A stretch of DNA of 64,000 nt from an uncultured Aquimarina sp. Lineage in GTDB: Bacteria; Bacteroidota; Bacteroidia; Flavobacteriales; Flavobacteriaceae. The stretch's first letter is position 1, and every line of letters starts with the position of its first letter. The translations under genes and the position numbers were made by a program. Where the stretch lies: positions 124,001-188,000 of the forward strand of contig CANLEM010000003.1 of assembly GCA_947489685.1 (NCBI GenBank), in the 5' to 3' direction. The notes below the pieces were generated by a model. That model saw nothing but the letters and a program-made list of their open reading frames with translations, had not been told where the DNA came from and searched no databases. Positions 53,042 through 62,880 of this stretch are shown here, in pieces.

Positions 53042-54007
53042 TTAATTATAAATTAGGCCAATTTTGGAACGTACCGCATCTAATAATTTAATTAATTGAC
53101 GACTTTTCTCAAAAGTCATAATTGTACTTTCTGTTCGATTTTTAAGTAACATTTCTTGTACATGAATAGCTTCAAAACTATAGCCATTGGTTTGAACATC
53201 GAATGCTATGTGTTTTGATGTATTTCCTGTAGTAATAGTAATAGAAGAAGGTTCATGAAATCTACTATGGATGTGTATTGCGCCTTTTTCTAATTCGATT
53301 ATAGCTTCGGTTTTCGTTTTTTCGGTAATAGCGCAATATAAAGTGGCTTTTACGTCATTTTTGTAGTTAAGTAATATGTTACATGTTTCGTCTATTCCTG
53401 TTTCTCCAAAGGTAGCTTTTGCATTGATTTCTTCAGGATATCCAATAATGCTTAGAGCGGCAAAAAGCGGATAAATGCCTACATCTAGTAAACTACCACC
53501 ACCTAAATCCTTATTGAACAACCTCTCTTTGGGATCAAAATTTGCTGCAAAACCAAAGTCTGCTCGCAAACTTTTTACAAGCCCCAGTTCTTTAGAGATT
53601 ATTAGGTCAATAACATAAGCATAATGCGGCAAAAAATGAGTCCATAATGCTTCCATTAAGAACACCTTATTTTTTATTGCAGTTTGAATCATTTCTTCTA
53701 CCTGTATTGCATTCATGGCAAAAGGTTTTTCGCATAAAACCGCTTTTTTATGGTTCAAACACATCAATGTATTCTCAAAATGAAAAACATGTGGAGTGGC
53801 AATGTATACAACATCAATATCAGAGTCTTTAGCCAATTCTTGATAACTACCATAACAAGAAGACACCTTGTATATTTTTCCGAAATCGCTAGCTTTCTCA
53901 AGGTTCCGACTAGCTACAGCACATAATTGGGTATTAGGGATAGTAAGGAGATCTTCTGCAAATTTATGTGCGATTTTACCACATCCTATAATACCCCATT
54001 TTATCAT
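53042..54007 (-). CDS. Gfo/Idh/MocA family oxidoreductase
   Basis: A 321-residue NAD(P)-dependent sugar-type oxidoreductase. The Rossmann start is IKWGIIGCGKIAHKFAEDLL (residues 2-21), followed by the EKP motif in KKAVLCEKPFAMN (around residue 95), and the C-terminal GGGSLLDVGIYPLFAALSIIG segment with Asp and the family GxxxDVGxY pattern. It probably oxidises a sugar, inositol or related diol. It lies 4 bases from the symporter gene in the same direction, and with the deacetylase upstream this looks like a catabolic unit for a glycoside or N-acetyl sugar. No signal peptide. Confidence 0.9.
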   Translation of the reverse strand: MIKWGIIGCGKIAHKFAEDLLTIPNTQLCAVASRNLEKASDFGKIYKVSSCYGSYQELAKDSDIDVVYIATPHVFHFENTLMCLNHKKAVLCEKPFAMNAIQVEEMIQTAIKNKVFLMEALWTHFLPHYAYVIDLIISKELGLVKSLRADFGFAANFDPKERLFNKDLGGGSLLDVGIYPLFAALSIIGYPEEINAKATFGETGIDETCNILLNYKNDVKATLYCAITEKTKTEAIIELEKGAIHIHSRFHEPSSITITTGNTSKHIAFDVQTNGYSFEAIHVQEMLLKNRTESTIMTFEKSRQLIKLLDAVRSKIGLIYN

Positions 54008-54011
54008 TAGT

Positions 54012-55700
54012 CTAATATTCTAATTGATTTCGAGATGATGATCCCACAATGGGTTGTAAAATAATAGCAATGATCATTACCAAAAAGCAGCCAAAAAGAT
54101 TAAGCCATAGATAAGGCATCCAGTCATAATACCAACCAAAAATTACAATTACCTGAGTGATGATCGCAGCAACAAAAGTAGCATTGCTGTGTACAAATTT
54201 TATAAAAAATGCCAACAGAAAAATTCCTAATACGTTTCCGTAAAAGATAGATCCAATAATATTTACTAATTGAATTAGATTATCAAATAGATTTGCAAAA
54301 CAAGCTACGAGAATAGCCAAAATCCCCCACACTAGTGTAAAGAACTTAGAGGCATTGACATAATGCTTTTCGTCTTTATCTTCCTTTACATTCCTTTTAT
54401 ATAAATCAATAGCGGTAGTTGATGCCAAAGCATTTAACTCGGAAGCAGTAGAGGACATGGCAGCCGATAAAATCACAGCCAATAAAAGTCCAATTAAACC
54501 TCTGGGTAAGTTGTTAAGTATAAAATGAATAAACACATAATCTTTGTCATTGGTCTCTACATTGGCATTGGCCTTGGTGATTAGTTCTTTTGCTGCATCA
54601 CGTACTTTTTTATCAGCATCATTTAAAGCGACTATTGCGTTTCTACTTTTTTCAGTTTCTTTTTTAGAGATATAGTTATGAATATGAGCTTCTTTACGAG
54701 TTTGAATATCTTTTAATTCATTCTCTAGTCGATCATACTCCACGACATATTCAGAATTCGAAATAACCTCTTTTGCTTTAGGATTAAAATTAAGAGGAGA
54801 TGCATTAAATTGATAAAATACAAATACCATTACACCGACCAAAAGAATAAAGAACTGCATAGGTACCTTTAGTAATCCATTAAAAAGTAAACCTAACTGG
54901 CTTTCTTTTATTGATTTTCCTGATAAATATCGTTGTACTTGACTTTGATCAGTGCCAAAATAGGAGAGGGCTAGAAAACTACCTCCAATGATTCCGCTCC
55001 AAAATGTATATCGATTATCCAGATTAAAAGAAAAATCTAAAATTTCCATTTTTCCGCTGGCCCCTGCAATATCCAAGGCTTTTGAAAATGTAACTCCTTC
55101 AGGTAAATAACTAACAATTAAAAAGAAGGCAATAAACATACCTGTAAAGATAATTGCCATTTGCTGCTTTTGGGTAACGCTAACTGCTTTTGTGCCTCCG
55201 GATACTGTATAAATAATAACCAAAACGCCAATAATAATATTAAGGATTGTTAAGTCCCAACCTAGTACAGCTGATAAAATAATTGCGGGTGCAAAAATGG
55301 TAATCCCAGCAGCTAATCCTCTTTGAATCAAAAATAAAATAGCGGTTAAACTTCTTGTTTTTAAATCAAAACGACTTTCGAGATATTCGTATGCCGTGTA
55401 TACATTAAGTTTATGGTATAACGGTATAAATATCATACAAATCACTACCATAGCAATCGGAAGTCCAAAATAGAATTGTACAAACCCCATACCACTATGA
55501 AAAGCTTGACCTGGTGTCGAAAGAAATGTGATAGCACTCGCTTGAGTTGCCATTACAGATAAGCCTATAGTCCACCATTTGGCTTCATTACCACCTCGTA
55601 TATATTCTTGTACATTTTTACTACCTCTTGTTTTCCAAGATCCATAAAGAACAATAAACAATAAGGTTCCTATAAGTACGATCCAATCTATGGTTTGCAT
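54012..55700 (-). CDS. Sodium:solute symporter (SSS family) with hydrophilic insertion
   Basis: A 562-residue transporter with about 13 membrane helices, starting QTIDWIVLIGTLLFIVLYG. The SSS core contains WWTIGLSVMATQASAITFLS and IIYTVSGGTKAVSVT, and the Na+-site region GTDQSQVQRYLSGK. Between helices a charged segment of about 90 residues (301-390, with YDRLENELKDIQTRKEAHIH) is inserted, and it looks like a coiled coil. The transported solute is unknown; the context (PIG-L deacetylase and Gfo/Idh/MocA) suggests a sugar or polyol. Just upstream lies a 35-residue membrane peptide gene. Confidence 0.9.
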   Translation of the reverse strand: MQTIDWIVLIGTLLFIVLYGSWKTRGSKNVQEYIRGGNEAKWWTIGLSVMATQASAITFLSTPGQAFHSGMGFVQFYFGLPIAMVVICMIFIPLYHKLNVYTAYEYLESRFDLKTRSLTAILFLIQRGLAAGITIFAPAIILSAVLGWDLTILNIIIGVLVIIYTVSGGTKAVSVTQKQQMAIIFTGMFIAFFLIVSYLPEGVTFSKALDIAGASGKMEILDFSFNLDNRYTFWSGIIGGSFLALSYFGTDQSQVQRYLSGKSIKESQLGLLFNGLLKVPMQFFILLVGVMVFVFYQFNASPLNFNPKAKEVISNSEYVVEYDRLENELKDIQTRKEAHIHNYISKKETEKSRNAIVALNDADKKVRDAAKELITKANANVETNDKDYVFIHFILNNLPRGLIGLLLAVILSAAMSSTASELNALASTTAIDLYKRNVKEDKDEKHYVNASKFFTLVWGILAILVACFANLFDNLIQLVNIIGSIFYGNVLGIFLLAFFIKFVHSNATFVAAIITQVIVIFGWYYDWMPYLWLNLFGCFLVMIIAIILQPIVGSSSRNQLEY

Positions 55701-55749
55701 TCGTTGTAATTGAGTTAGTTAGGGTTTGTTTGAGTTCGTTATTAATATA

Positions 55750-55857
55750 TTATGCTGTATAAGCTGTACTTATTAAATAAAACATGATAATATATATGGC
55801 ATTAGTAATTAATACTACCGAATACCATTTTTTCCAAATAAAATCTTCATTTTTCAT
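55750..55857 (-). CDS. 35-residue membrane peptide next to the SSS symporter
   Basis: This short ORF reads MKNEDFIWKKWYSVVLITNA and ends in an aliphatic segment, IYIIMFYLISTAYTA. A single membrane helix fills most of it, with a charged N-terminal part. It lies 10 bases after the deacetylase stop and 49 before the symporter. It resembles small partner peptides that occur directly before sodium/solute symporters in Bacteroidota, so it may be a subunit. The start codon at 55857 is preceded by an A-rich stretch. Confidence 0.65.
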   Translation of the reverse strand: MKNEDFIWKKWYSVVLITNAIYIIMFYLISTAYTA

Positions 55858-55867
55858 ATATGATACT

Positions 55868-58402
55868 TTATTTTCCTAGGGATAGCATATTGGCAAAAAG
55901 TCGATACGCTCCCGAAACTCCAGCAGGAAATTCTCTGAAAAAACTAAGCCCTGTATAGACATAATATCCTTTTCCGTATTGTGCTATTAGCAATGGTCCC
56001 TTCTTTTCTGACTCTCCCTTATCATTGGCAGCTAGAATCGGTGTGTATTCTTTTGCCCATTCATTAGGGAAATACAATCCTCGTTCTTGTACCCAACCTT
56101 CAAAATCAGCATTAGTGATTTTATTAGGAGTATTTAATACCTGATGATCGGGAGCAAGAAAAGTGACCTTTGCATTTTCATCGGTAACGCGATCTCGAGA
56201 TAATTTTAAAGAAAACGGTCCTAAGTTATCCTTTACTTTTAGTCTATGACTTGTGTTGTATTGTACGATAAGGTTACCACCATTTTTTACATACTCAAGA
56301 AGAAATTGTTGCTTAAATTTTAGCTCTTCGATAGTATTATAAGCTCTAATACCTACAACAATGGCATCATAAGGCGATAAGGTTGCTGCTGATATAGTTT
56401 CCGGATCGATAGTGGTTACTTTATAGCCGATTTGACGTAGGCTTTCAGGAACAATATCTCCAGCACCTTCAATATATCCTATATTTTGTCCTTTCTTTTT
56501 AATACCAAGGCGTACTACCTTTGTTTCTGAAGGAAGAGTTACGGTCTGAAAAGGTATATGATTATAATCAATGGTTACGACCTCTTTAGAAAACTCGGTG
56601 CTACCTATTTTTACAACTGGAGATATATAGCCTTCACTTTGTTTTTCTGGAGCCGTTAACGTAAATAAAATGGTTTTTTCTTCTCCCTTTTGGGCTAAGT
56701 TAAAGTCAATTGTTCCTGGGGTAACACTCCAACCCTCTGGATGAGATAAGGACATTGATCCCGCCATATTTGCTTTTCCGGCTTTTAAAGTAACCGGAAT
56801 TTGTTTAGAAAGACCGTTGGCATAAATAATTACCTTATCCTTTATACTAACCGAAACTGCAGGAATAATTTCAAAAGGTTTATATACTTCACCTTTTACC
56901 GGATCGTTTGTTTTATAGACCACTGCTTTGGTAAAAGGTATAGCTACTCCTTCAATTTCTAGATTAAATGTAGCAGTAGTATTGTGAACTGTTTCGGGTT
57001 TACCGATCAATTTCTGATCCGCTACCTGATACATTCCCAAGGTTCCTTTTCGATTAAGCCAATACGGGTTTGTTGAACTCGTGGTATTTGGAATAATACC
57101 TTTAAATTCGATATTTAGCTTTTGATTATTTTCTAAATTTCGTTCGGCGGTATCATTAATATTGATTGCATCTATTTGTATAGACTTTAAAATCATTGTG
57201 CTCTTACTCCTATTAATGGCTTCGGTTTTGATAGTGATTTCGTTTCCTTTTGTGGTATTCGATTCTGTAGAAACAGCTTCAAGATACAGACCAGCGGTAG
57301 CCGCAATAATATCCTTAATTTCTTTGGATTTAATTGTTTTCCAATGAGTATCTTCTAGTTGATTGATTAATTGATAAGCTGCTACCAATTTTGGAATACT
57401 TGCAGATGGATTCCTGAAATTAAAATCTTTCTCCACTTGATAAAGAATACTCCCTATGGCATCGCCTCCTTTTATACGATTCCATGAGGTGTCGATACCT
57501 TCAAAAATATTGGTTTTATCTTTAGGTAATTCTCCTTTAATAAGTTCGATGTATTCTTTTTGTTTCCCTCTAGTACCGGTGCTTCCAAATCCTTGAGATT
57601 TGTGTTTACTGCGGCTTAACGAGGCAATTTCGGTATTAGAAAGTCCTAATGCTGGATAGTATACGCCAGTATCAAAATCTAATAACCTCGTTTTATCTGC
57701 TTTTTCAAAATTTTCACGACTTCCGTAAAACCACCATGATGTGTTAAAAAATAGTCGTTTGGGTTGCCAGGGATCTACATATTGTAATTGATTTGGATAG
57801 ATAGTTTTATCAGCCGTTAGGTTAAAAGCTTCTTCGCTTAGCATAGCAGAAGAGGTATGATGACCGTGAGTGCTACCAGGAGTTCTATGATCAAAACGAT
57901 TAATAATTACATCGGGTTTAAATTTTCTTATAGCCCAAACAACATCACCAAGAACTTCTTTCTTATCCCAAATTGATAGTGTTTCGTCTGGGTGTTTAGA
58001 ATATCCAAAATCGTTGGCTCTTGTAAACATTTGTTCCCCTCCATCGGTACGTCTGGCTGCTAATAATTCTTGAGTTCTTATTACGCCTAACAGTTCTCTA
58101 ATCTCTGGACCAATAAGGTTTTGACCCCCATCACCTCGGGTTAGTGATAAGTAGGCTGTTCTGGCTTTTACATGATTAGCCATATACGAAATAAGCCTTG
58201 TGTTTTCATCATCAGGATGGGCAGCTACATAGAGTACCGAGCCTAAAAAATTAAGTTTTTTAATAGCTTCATGAATTTGAGATGCATTAGGCTTATTAGG
58301 TTGTTGTGCCTTTGAAATACAGGGTAATAGTAGACTAAAACTGACTACAAAAAGTAATTTTCGCATAATAGTTAGGTGCAATTTTGAATGTAATTTCACC
58401 AA
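55868..58402 (-). CDS. Large secreted PIG-L family deacetylase
   Basis: An 844-residue protein with signal peptide (LLFVVSFSLLLPCISKAQ). The N-terminal 300 residues are the PIG-L/LmbE zinc deacetylase domain: AAHPDDENTRLISYM (the HPDDE motif) and STHGHHTSSAMLSEEAF (HxxH ligand). A central Ig-like or beta-sandwich region follows (about 380-640). The C-terminal 200 residues look like a GATase1-like domain (PYDAIVVGIRAYNTIEEL, EYVKNGGNLIVQYNTSH). It would remove acetyl groups from N-acetylglucosamine-like substrates in the periplasm. It is followed by a small peptide gene, then symporter and oxidoreductase. Confidence 0.88.
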   Translation of the reverse strand: MVKLHSKLHLTIMRKLLFVVSFSLLLPCISKAQQPNKPNASQIHEAIKKLNFLGSVLYVAAHPDDENTRLISYMANHVKARTAYLSLTRGDGGQNLIGPEIRELLGVIRTQELLAARRTDGGEQMFTRANDFGYSKHPDETLSIWDKKEVLGDVVWAIRKFKPDVIINRFDHRTPGSTHGHHTSSAMLSEEAFNLTADKTIYPNQLQYVDPWQPKRLFFNTSWWFYGSRENFEKADKTRLLDFDTGVYYPALGLSNTEIASLSRSKHKSQGFGSTGTRGKQKEYIELIKGELPKDKTNIFEGIDTSWNRIKGGDAIGSILYQVEKDFNFRNPSASIPKLVAAYQLINQLEDTHWKTIKSKEIKDIIAATAGLYLEAVSTESNTTKGNEITIKTEAINRSKSTMILKSIQIDAININDTAERNLENNQKLNIEFKGIIPNTTSSTNPYWLNRKGTLGMYQVADQKLIGKPETVHNTTATFNLEIEGVAIPFTKAVVYKTNDPVKGEVYKPFEIIPAVSVSIKDKVIIYANGLSKQIPVTLKAGKANMAGSMSLSHPEGWSVTPGTIDFNLAQKGEEKTILFTLTAPEKQSEGYISPVVKIGSTEFSKEVVTIDYNHIPFQTVTLPSETKVVRLGIKKKGQNIGYIEGAGDIVPESLRQIGYKVTTIDPETISAATLSPYDAIVVGIRAYNTIEELKFKQQFLLEYVKNGGNLIVQYNTSHRLKVKDNLGPFSLKLSRDRVTDENAKVTFLAPDHQVLNTPNKITNADFEGWVQERGLYFPNEWAKEYTPILAANDKGESEKKGPLLIAQYGKGYYVYTGLSFFREFPAGVSGAYRLFANMLSLGK

Positions 58403-58481
58403 ATATATAAAGATAAAATTCTCAGAATTGTGGTTTAAGGATACTTTAACAAGGAACCAGAGGTAAGTTATAAGATCAGAA

Positions 58482-60656
58482 TTATTTCTTTTTTCTTTCT
58501 ACAAATTCTAATTGCTCAAGAGCAACGTTGGTTGTGAAAATACCATAATTAACTACTGCCTTTCCTTTTTCTATAGTATCAATGGTGCCTACAGATTTTC
58601 CGTCTATCATTCGTACACGATCACCAATTTTAAGAAGTACTTTTGGTTTTTGTTCTAGTATTTTTTCTTCTTTCTTTTTTTTCTCTTTTTTCTTTTCCCG
58701 AATGACCTTAACTTTCTCTTCTACTTCTTTTACAACTTTTTGTTCTTTAACCTTTTCTACCTTTCGCTGCTTTACCGTTTGTTTTTTACGCTTAGAATTT
58801 TCTACTTCAACAATTTTTATGAATTCATTAATCAGTTCACGTTTCTTTTTATTATTGAAATACTTTTCGCTAAGATCATCAACCTTTTGTCCTAGATAGA
58901 TCATACGCTGATTACTATCGTACAACTCTTGGTAACTTTCAAGTTTTCGCTGTATTCGTTCGTTGGTTTTTTCTAGTCGTTCTTTTTCTTCTTCTGCCTT
59001 TTGTTCTTTTGTTTTTAAGGAAGATGTAGTTTTTTGTAATTTCGATCTTTCTTTCTGAAGATTAGCAATACTCTTATCAAAACGGATTTTGCCTCGTTCA
59101 ACTTTTTTCTTGGCTTTATTGATTAGGCTATACGGAATACCATTTTTTTGAGCTACTTCAAAAGTAAAAGAACTTCCTGCTTCTCCAAGATGTAATTTAA
59201 AAAGAGGTTCTAAGGTTCTGGCATCAAAAAGCATATTTGCATTGGTCATATTTGGCAATTCGTTTGCCAGCATTTTTAGGTTGGCGTAATGTGTTGTGAT
59301 AATACCAAAAGATGCTCTTTCATAAAACACCTCTAAGAAGGCCTCGGCAAGGGCGCCACCTAATTCGGGATCACTTCCAGTACCAAACTCATCGATCAGA
59401 AACAATGTTTTGTCGTTACATTTTCTAAGAAAATAATTCATGTTTTTTAAGCGATAACTATATGTGCTTAGATGATTTTCGATAGATTGATTATCTCCAA
59501 TATCAGTAAGAATAGTGCTAAATAAACACATTCTGCTGTATTCGTGCACAGGAATTAACATTCCGCTTTGCAACATTACTTGTAATAATCCAATGGTTTT
59601 TAATGTAATACTTTTTCCTCCCGCATTGGGCCCCGAAATAACAATAATTCGATTGTTTTCTTTTAAGGATATTGTCTGGGGGTATGTTTTCTCTCCTTTG
59701 CTTTTATTGGTTAGGTACAGCAACGGGTGATATGCGTCTTGTAGTGTTAACTCTCTTTTTTCGGTAATTTTTGGGAGTACAGCATTGAGTTGCTTGGCAT
59801 ATTTTGATTTGGCCGCCACAATATCAATATCGCTTAAATACTCTTGATATTGTTCAAGCAGTTCGATAAAAGGTCTTAAATCATTAGTGAGTGCTTTAAG
59901 TATTTTTACGATCTCTTCTCGTTCTTCGTATTGCAAATTACTTAATTCTCGACTGTATTGTAATGTCGCTTCGGGTTCAATATACACGATGCTTCCAGTT
60001 TTGGAGTTACCCATGATAGCTCCTTTTACCTTTCTACGATACATTGATTTAACAGCAAGTACTCTACGATTGTCTACTACACTTTCTTTGATCTCATCCA
60101 AATACCCGAGGCCATTATATCTGCTTAGATCTTTTCCAAAACTTCCATTTAATTTTGCCTGGATAATATTGATTTGCTTTCTAAGTCCCAGTAGAGTAGA
60201 GGAAGCATTATCTTTTATCTCACCAAACTTATCTACTACATTATCAATCAAAAGAATTATTTCTTTTGTAAACGGAACCTGGGTTGAGGTTTTATATAAT
60301 ATGGGATATAGTTCTTTATTTGATTTAAAAAAAGCTAATAAATCATTACTGGTTGCGCTAATCGAAATTAATTTTTTGAAATTGAATGCTTCCAAAAAAG
60401 TATTTTCTATCTGAAGTAATTGGATTTCTTTGGTAATACTATCATATCCATGATTTGGTATTCGGGCATCATTTAAATACGAAGATTTGTATTCGTAAAC
60501 GTGTTGTAAGGCGATATGCAATTCTTCTTTGGTACTATATGGTACAATACTCAATGCCTTAGATGTACCATGATCGGTAGTGCACAACTCACTAATATGG
60601 CCGAGCACGGTATCTAATTCAAGATCTTTTAATGTTTTTTCAGAAATGCGAATCAT
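58482..60656 (-). CDS. mutS2: MutS2-type protein without C-terminal Smr domain
   Basis: A 724-residue MutS2-family ATPase. It lacks the MutS N-terminal mismatch domain and starts with the MutS2 core (MIRISEKTLKDLELDTVLGHI). Walker A is GPNAGGKSITLK (342-353), and Walker B is LFLIDEFGTGSDPELGGALA (around 418-437). From about 535 to 690 follows a very Lys/Glu-rich coiled coil, and the last 45 residues read KIGDRVRMIDGKSVGTIDTIEKG, a KOW/SH3-like barrel. The usual Smr nuclease domain is absent; Bacteroidota MutS2 often is this short. Proposed role: dissolving recombination intermediates or rescuing ribosome collisions. Divergent from ung. Confidence 0.9.
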   Translation of the reverse strand: MIRISEKTLKDLELDTVLGHISELCTTDHGTSKALSIVPYSTKEELHIALQHVYEYKSSYLNDARIPNHGYDSITKEIQLLQIENTFLEAFNFKKLISISATSNDLLAFFKSNKELYPILYKTSTQVPFTKEIILLIDNVVDKFGEIKDNASSTLLGLRKQINIIQAKLNGSFGKDLSRYNGLGYLDEIKESVVDNRRVLAVKSMYRRKVKGAIMGNSKTGSIVYIEPEATLQYSRELSNLQYEEREEIVKILKALTNDLRPFIELLEQYQEYLSDIDIVAAKSKYAKQLNAVLPKITEKRELTLQDAYHPLLYLTNKSKGEKTYPQTISLKENNRIIVISGPNAGGKSITLKTIGLLQVMLQSGMLIPVHEYSRMCLFSTILTDIGDNQSIENHLSTYSYRLKNMNYFLRKCNDKTLFLIDEFGTGSDPELGGALAEAFLEVFYERASFGIITTHYANLKMLANELPNMTNANMLFDARTLEPLFKLHLGEAGSSFTFEVAQKNGIPYSLINKAKKKVERGKIRFDKSIANLQKERSKLQKTTSSLKTKEQKAEEEKERLEKTNERIQRKLESYQELYDSNQRMIYLGQKVDDLSEKYFNNKKKRELINEFIKIVEVENSKRKKQTVKQRKVEKVKEQKVVKEVEEKVKVIREKKKEKKKKEEKILEQKPKVLLKIGDRVRMIDGKSVGTIDTIEKGKAVVNYGIFTTNVALEQLEFVERKKK

Positions 60657-60743
60657 ACTTTTTTTTACCCAATTTTTGGACTATATTCCGTCTAATTTTG
60701 AACGAAGCAAAAGTACATAATTACAGTAATTTTTATAGCCCTT

Positions 60744-61409
60744 ATGAATGTAAATATTGAATCTAGTTGGAAAGAACGACTTAAAGATGAATTTGATAAA
60801 CCGTATTTTTCTAACTTGGCCAGTTTTGTAAAAGCGGAATATAGCAACACTACTTGTTATCCAAAGGGAAGTCATATTTTTGCTGCTTTTGATCATTGTA
60901 GTTTTGATAATGTAAAAGTTGTAATTATTGGTCAAGACCCATATCATGGTGAAGGTCAGGCAAATGGTTTGTGCTTTTCGGTTAGTGATGGGATACCTAT
61001 GCCGCCGTCATTGATCAATATTTTTAAAGAAATTGAAAGTGATTTGGGAATTGTATTCCCGGCCACAGGAAATCTTGAACGTTGGGCCAAACAAGGTGTT
61101 TTATTATTAAATGCAACCTTAACTGTTAGAGCTCATCAAGCGGGTTCTCATCAAAATAAAGGATGGGAGCAATTTACAGATGCAATTATAAGATGTATAT
61201 CTGATGAAAAAGAAAATGTAATCTTTTTACTTTGGGGAGGATATGCAAAGAAGAAGGGAGCCAAAATTGATACCTCAAAGCATCATGCACTCACTAGCGG
61301 ACATCCTTCTCCATTAAGTGCTAACCGGGGGTATTGGTTTGGCAATAGGCATTTTAGTAAGGTAAATGCATACCTTTCAAAAATTGGACAAACTACCATT
61401 AAGTGGTAA
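60744..61409 (+). CDS. ung: Uracil-DNA glycosylase
   Basis: Ung removes uracil from DNA, starting base-excision repair. The 221-residue protein has the water-activating motif VVIIGQDPYHGEGQANGLCF with its Asp (about residues 58-77), VLLLNATLTVRAHQAGSH, and the HPSPLSANRG (Leu-intercalation loop). It matches family 1 UDG in length and order. The gene is divergent from mutS2 across 87 bases and ends 1 base before a minus-strand small membrane protein gene. Confidence 0.97.
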   Translation: MNVNIESSWKERLKDEFDKPYFSNLASFVKAEYSNTTCYPKGSHIFAAFDHCSFDNVKVVIIGQDPYHGEGQANGLCFSVSDGIPMPPSLINIFKEIESDLGIVFPATGNLERWAKQGVLLLNATLTVRAHQAGSHQNKGWEQFTDAIIRCISDEKENVIFLLWGGYAKKKGAKIDTSKHHALTSGHPSPLSANRGYWFGNRHFSKVNAYLSKIGQTTIKW

Positions 61410-61589
61410 TTAGGCTGCCGAAGGAATCTCTGTGTTTTCTGATTTCTCAGTTGATGGATTAGAGATGTGGTTGACTTTACTTTTAGATTTTGTCTTCTTT
61501 TTATCAGAACCAACAGAATGCATACTAAACTTTAGAAGCATTATATTGAAGGCGACAAGACCTACTAGTATAATTAAAAATGTGACCAT
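61410..61589 (-). CDS. 59-residue small membrane protein
   Basis: The ORF reads MVTFLIILVGLVAFNIMLLK in its first part, one membrane helix, and then a basic, Ser/Lys-rich tail (KKKTKSKSKVNHI). The stop TAA at 61410-61412 touches the ung stop in convergent orientation. The start is ATG at 61589. It is too short for most gene finders, but the single helix with a long hydrophilic tail is characteristic of a real small protein. No family recognised. Confidence 0.55.
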   Translation of the reverse strand: MVTFLIILVGLVAFNIMLLKFSMHSVGSDKKKTKSKSKVNHISNPSTEKSENTEIPSAA

Positions 61590-61878
61590 AAATAGATTTG
61601 TTAGTTAATTATTAGATGCACTTATTACAATATGGTTGCTTATGCGTTAATAATTATTTTACTGGGGTAGGCCCGGCAAATGTACAAAAAAAATAATTAT
61701 TCGATACTTTTTGGTAATAGTTATCTAAGAATTAATCTTTTGGTAATATTTTATTATATAAACTAATCATATATGTAATGCGAATCTTAATTTGTTAATA
61801 GATCCTTTATGATATAACGTATTAACTTTATTTTACCCTACTTTTTGAAGTAAAAAAAATGAGAATAGGTGTGATTAA

Positions 61879-62730
61879 TTAGATTTTATGGAGTAATTCT
61901 TCGGGATTTACCTTTTTGTCAATGATATTAAGATTATACAATTGTTCTTGTACATGTAATATAGTTTCATTTTTTAGTAACGATTGACTCCATTCGGTTA
62001 TCGCGAGCCACTTTCGAATATCTTCGAGTTGTTGATCATATCTGTTGGCAAGAGTTTTGTCGATACTGGGGATTTTTTTAAAATCTAATGTAGTACTATT
62101 AATGATATTTAATATGGTTTCAATAATTTCCTTTTTTTCATTTAGGATATCATCTCTTACTGCGATTACAAAACAAGGCCATGGGGTAGGGTAATCTGCG
62201 ATTCTTCTAAAAACACCATGATCAACCAAAGGTTTGGTTGTAAAATGTTCCCACATAAAATAATCCGCAGTTCCGTTTGATAGTGCTTCAATTGCACCAT
62301 CTAAGTTTTTTATAACTTCAAATTGTAAAGTTGAAGTGTCCCAATTTTGATGTTGTGCATGCATGTAAGACATTAATTCAGAACCAGAACCATATCTGCT
62401 AATAGCAGCTTTGGTGTTTTGCAATTGTGATAAATGGGTATATTTGGAATTAGCACCAACATGAATACCCCAAATTAAGGGAGTATTAATATAGGTCTGA
62501 ATTATTTTACAAGGATTTCCTTCAATAATGTCTTTTATAATTCCTTCGGTAAGAATTATAGCCATATCAATTTCGCTTGATCTTAATGCCTGACACATTG
62601 CTCCTGTTCCTCCCGGGTAATCTGTCCACTCTAGTTGTATACCATTCTTAAGATAACTATTATCCTCAATTGTAAGGTGCCAAGGTAGATTAAAATGCTC
62701 TGGAACACCTCCTATTTTTATAGTATGCAT
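61879..62730 (-). CDS. Substrate-binding-like protein without signal peptide
   Basis: A 283-residue protein resembling the periplasmic binding proteins of the NMT1/THI5/ABC type, with IKIGGVPEHFNLPWHLTIED, GGTGAMCQALRSSEIDMAIIL and AAISRYGSGSELMSYMHAQH. It has no signal peptide or lipobox, so it is cytoplasmic, and no ABC permease or ATPase gene is next to it. This type of signal-less protein is common in Flavobacteriaceae, often annotated as an ABC transporter substrate-binding protein; its ligand is unknown. Its gene is divergent from a 48-residue membrane protein gene (151-base gap). Confidence 0.8.
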   Translation of the reverse strand: MHTIKIGGVPEHFNLPWHLTIEDNSYLKNGIQLEWTDYPGGTGAMCQALRSSEIDMAIILTEGIIKDIIEGNPCKIIQTYINTPLIWGIHVGANSKYTHLSQLQNTKAAISRYGSGSELMSYMHAQHQNWDTSTLQFEVIKNLDGAIEALSNGTADYFMWEHFTTKPLVDHGVFRRIADYPTPWPCFVIAVRDDILNEKKEIIETILNIINSTTLDFKKIPSIDKTLANRYDQQLEDIRKWLAITEWSQSLLKNETILHVQEQLYNLNIIDKKVNPEELLHKI

Positions 62731-62880
62731 GCTCTTTAAATGTTAATATTTGTGTATTTCATCGATTTTTTATGTTTTTTAACGATGAAATTAAATTTTT
62801 TACTCTATATTTGACTTATAATTCTTCCAAATAGAATTAATTTTAACTATAAGTTTTAACCCAAAATAAAAACAATTGTT

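Noticed and set aside
59887..60414. A 175-codon plus-strand open frame opposite mutS2
   Set aside because: It lies entirely antisense to the well-supported mutS2 gene and its translation has no recognisable domain or start context.
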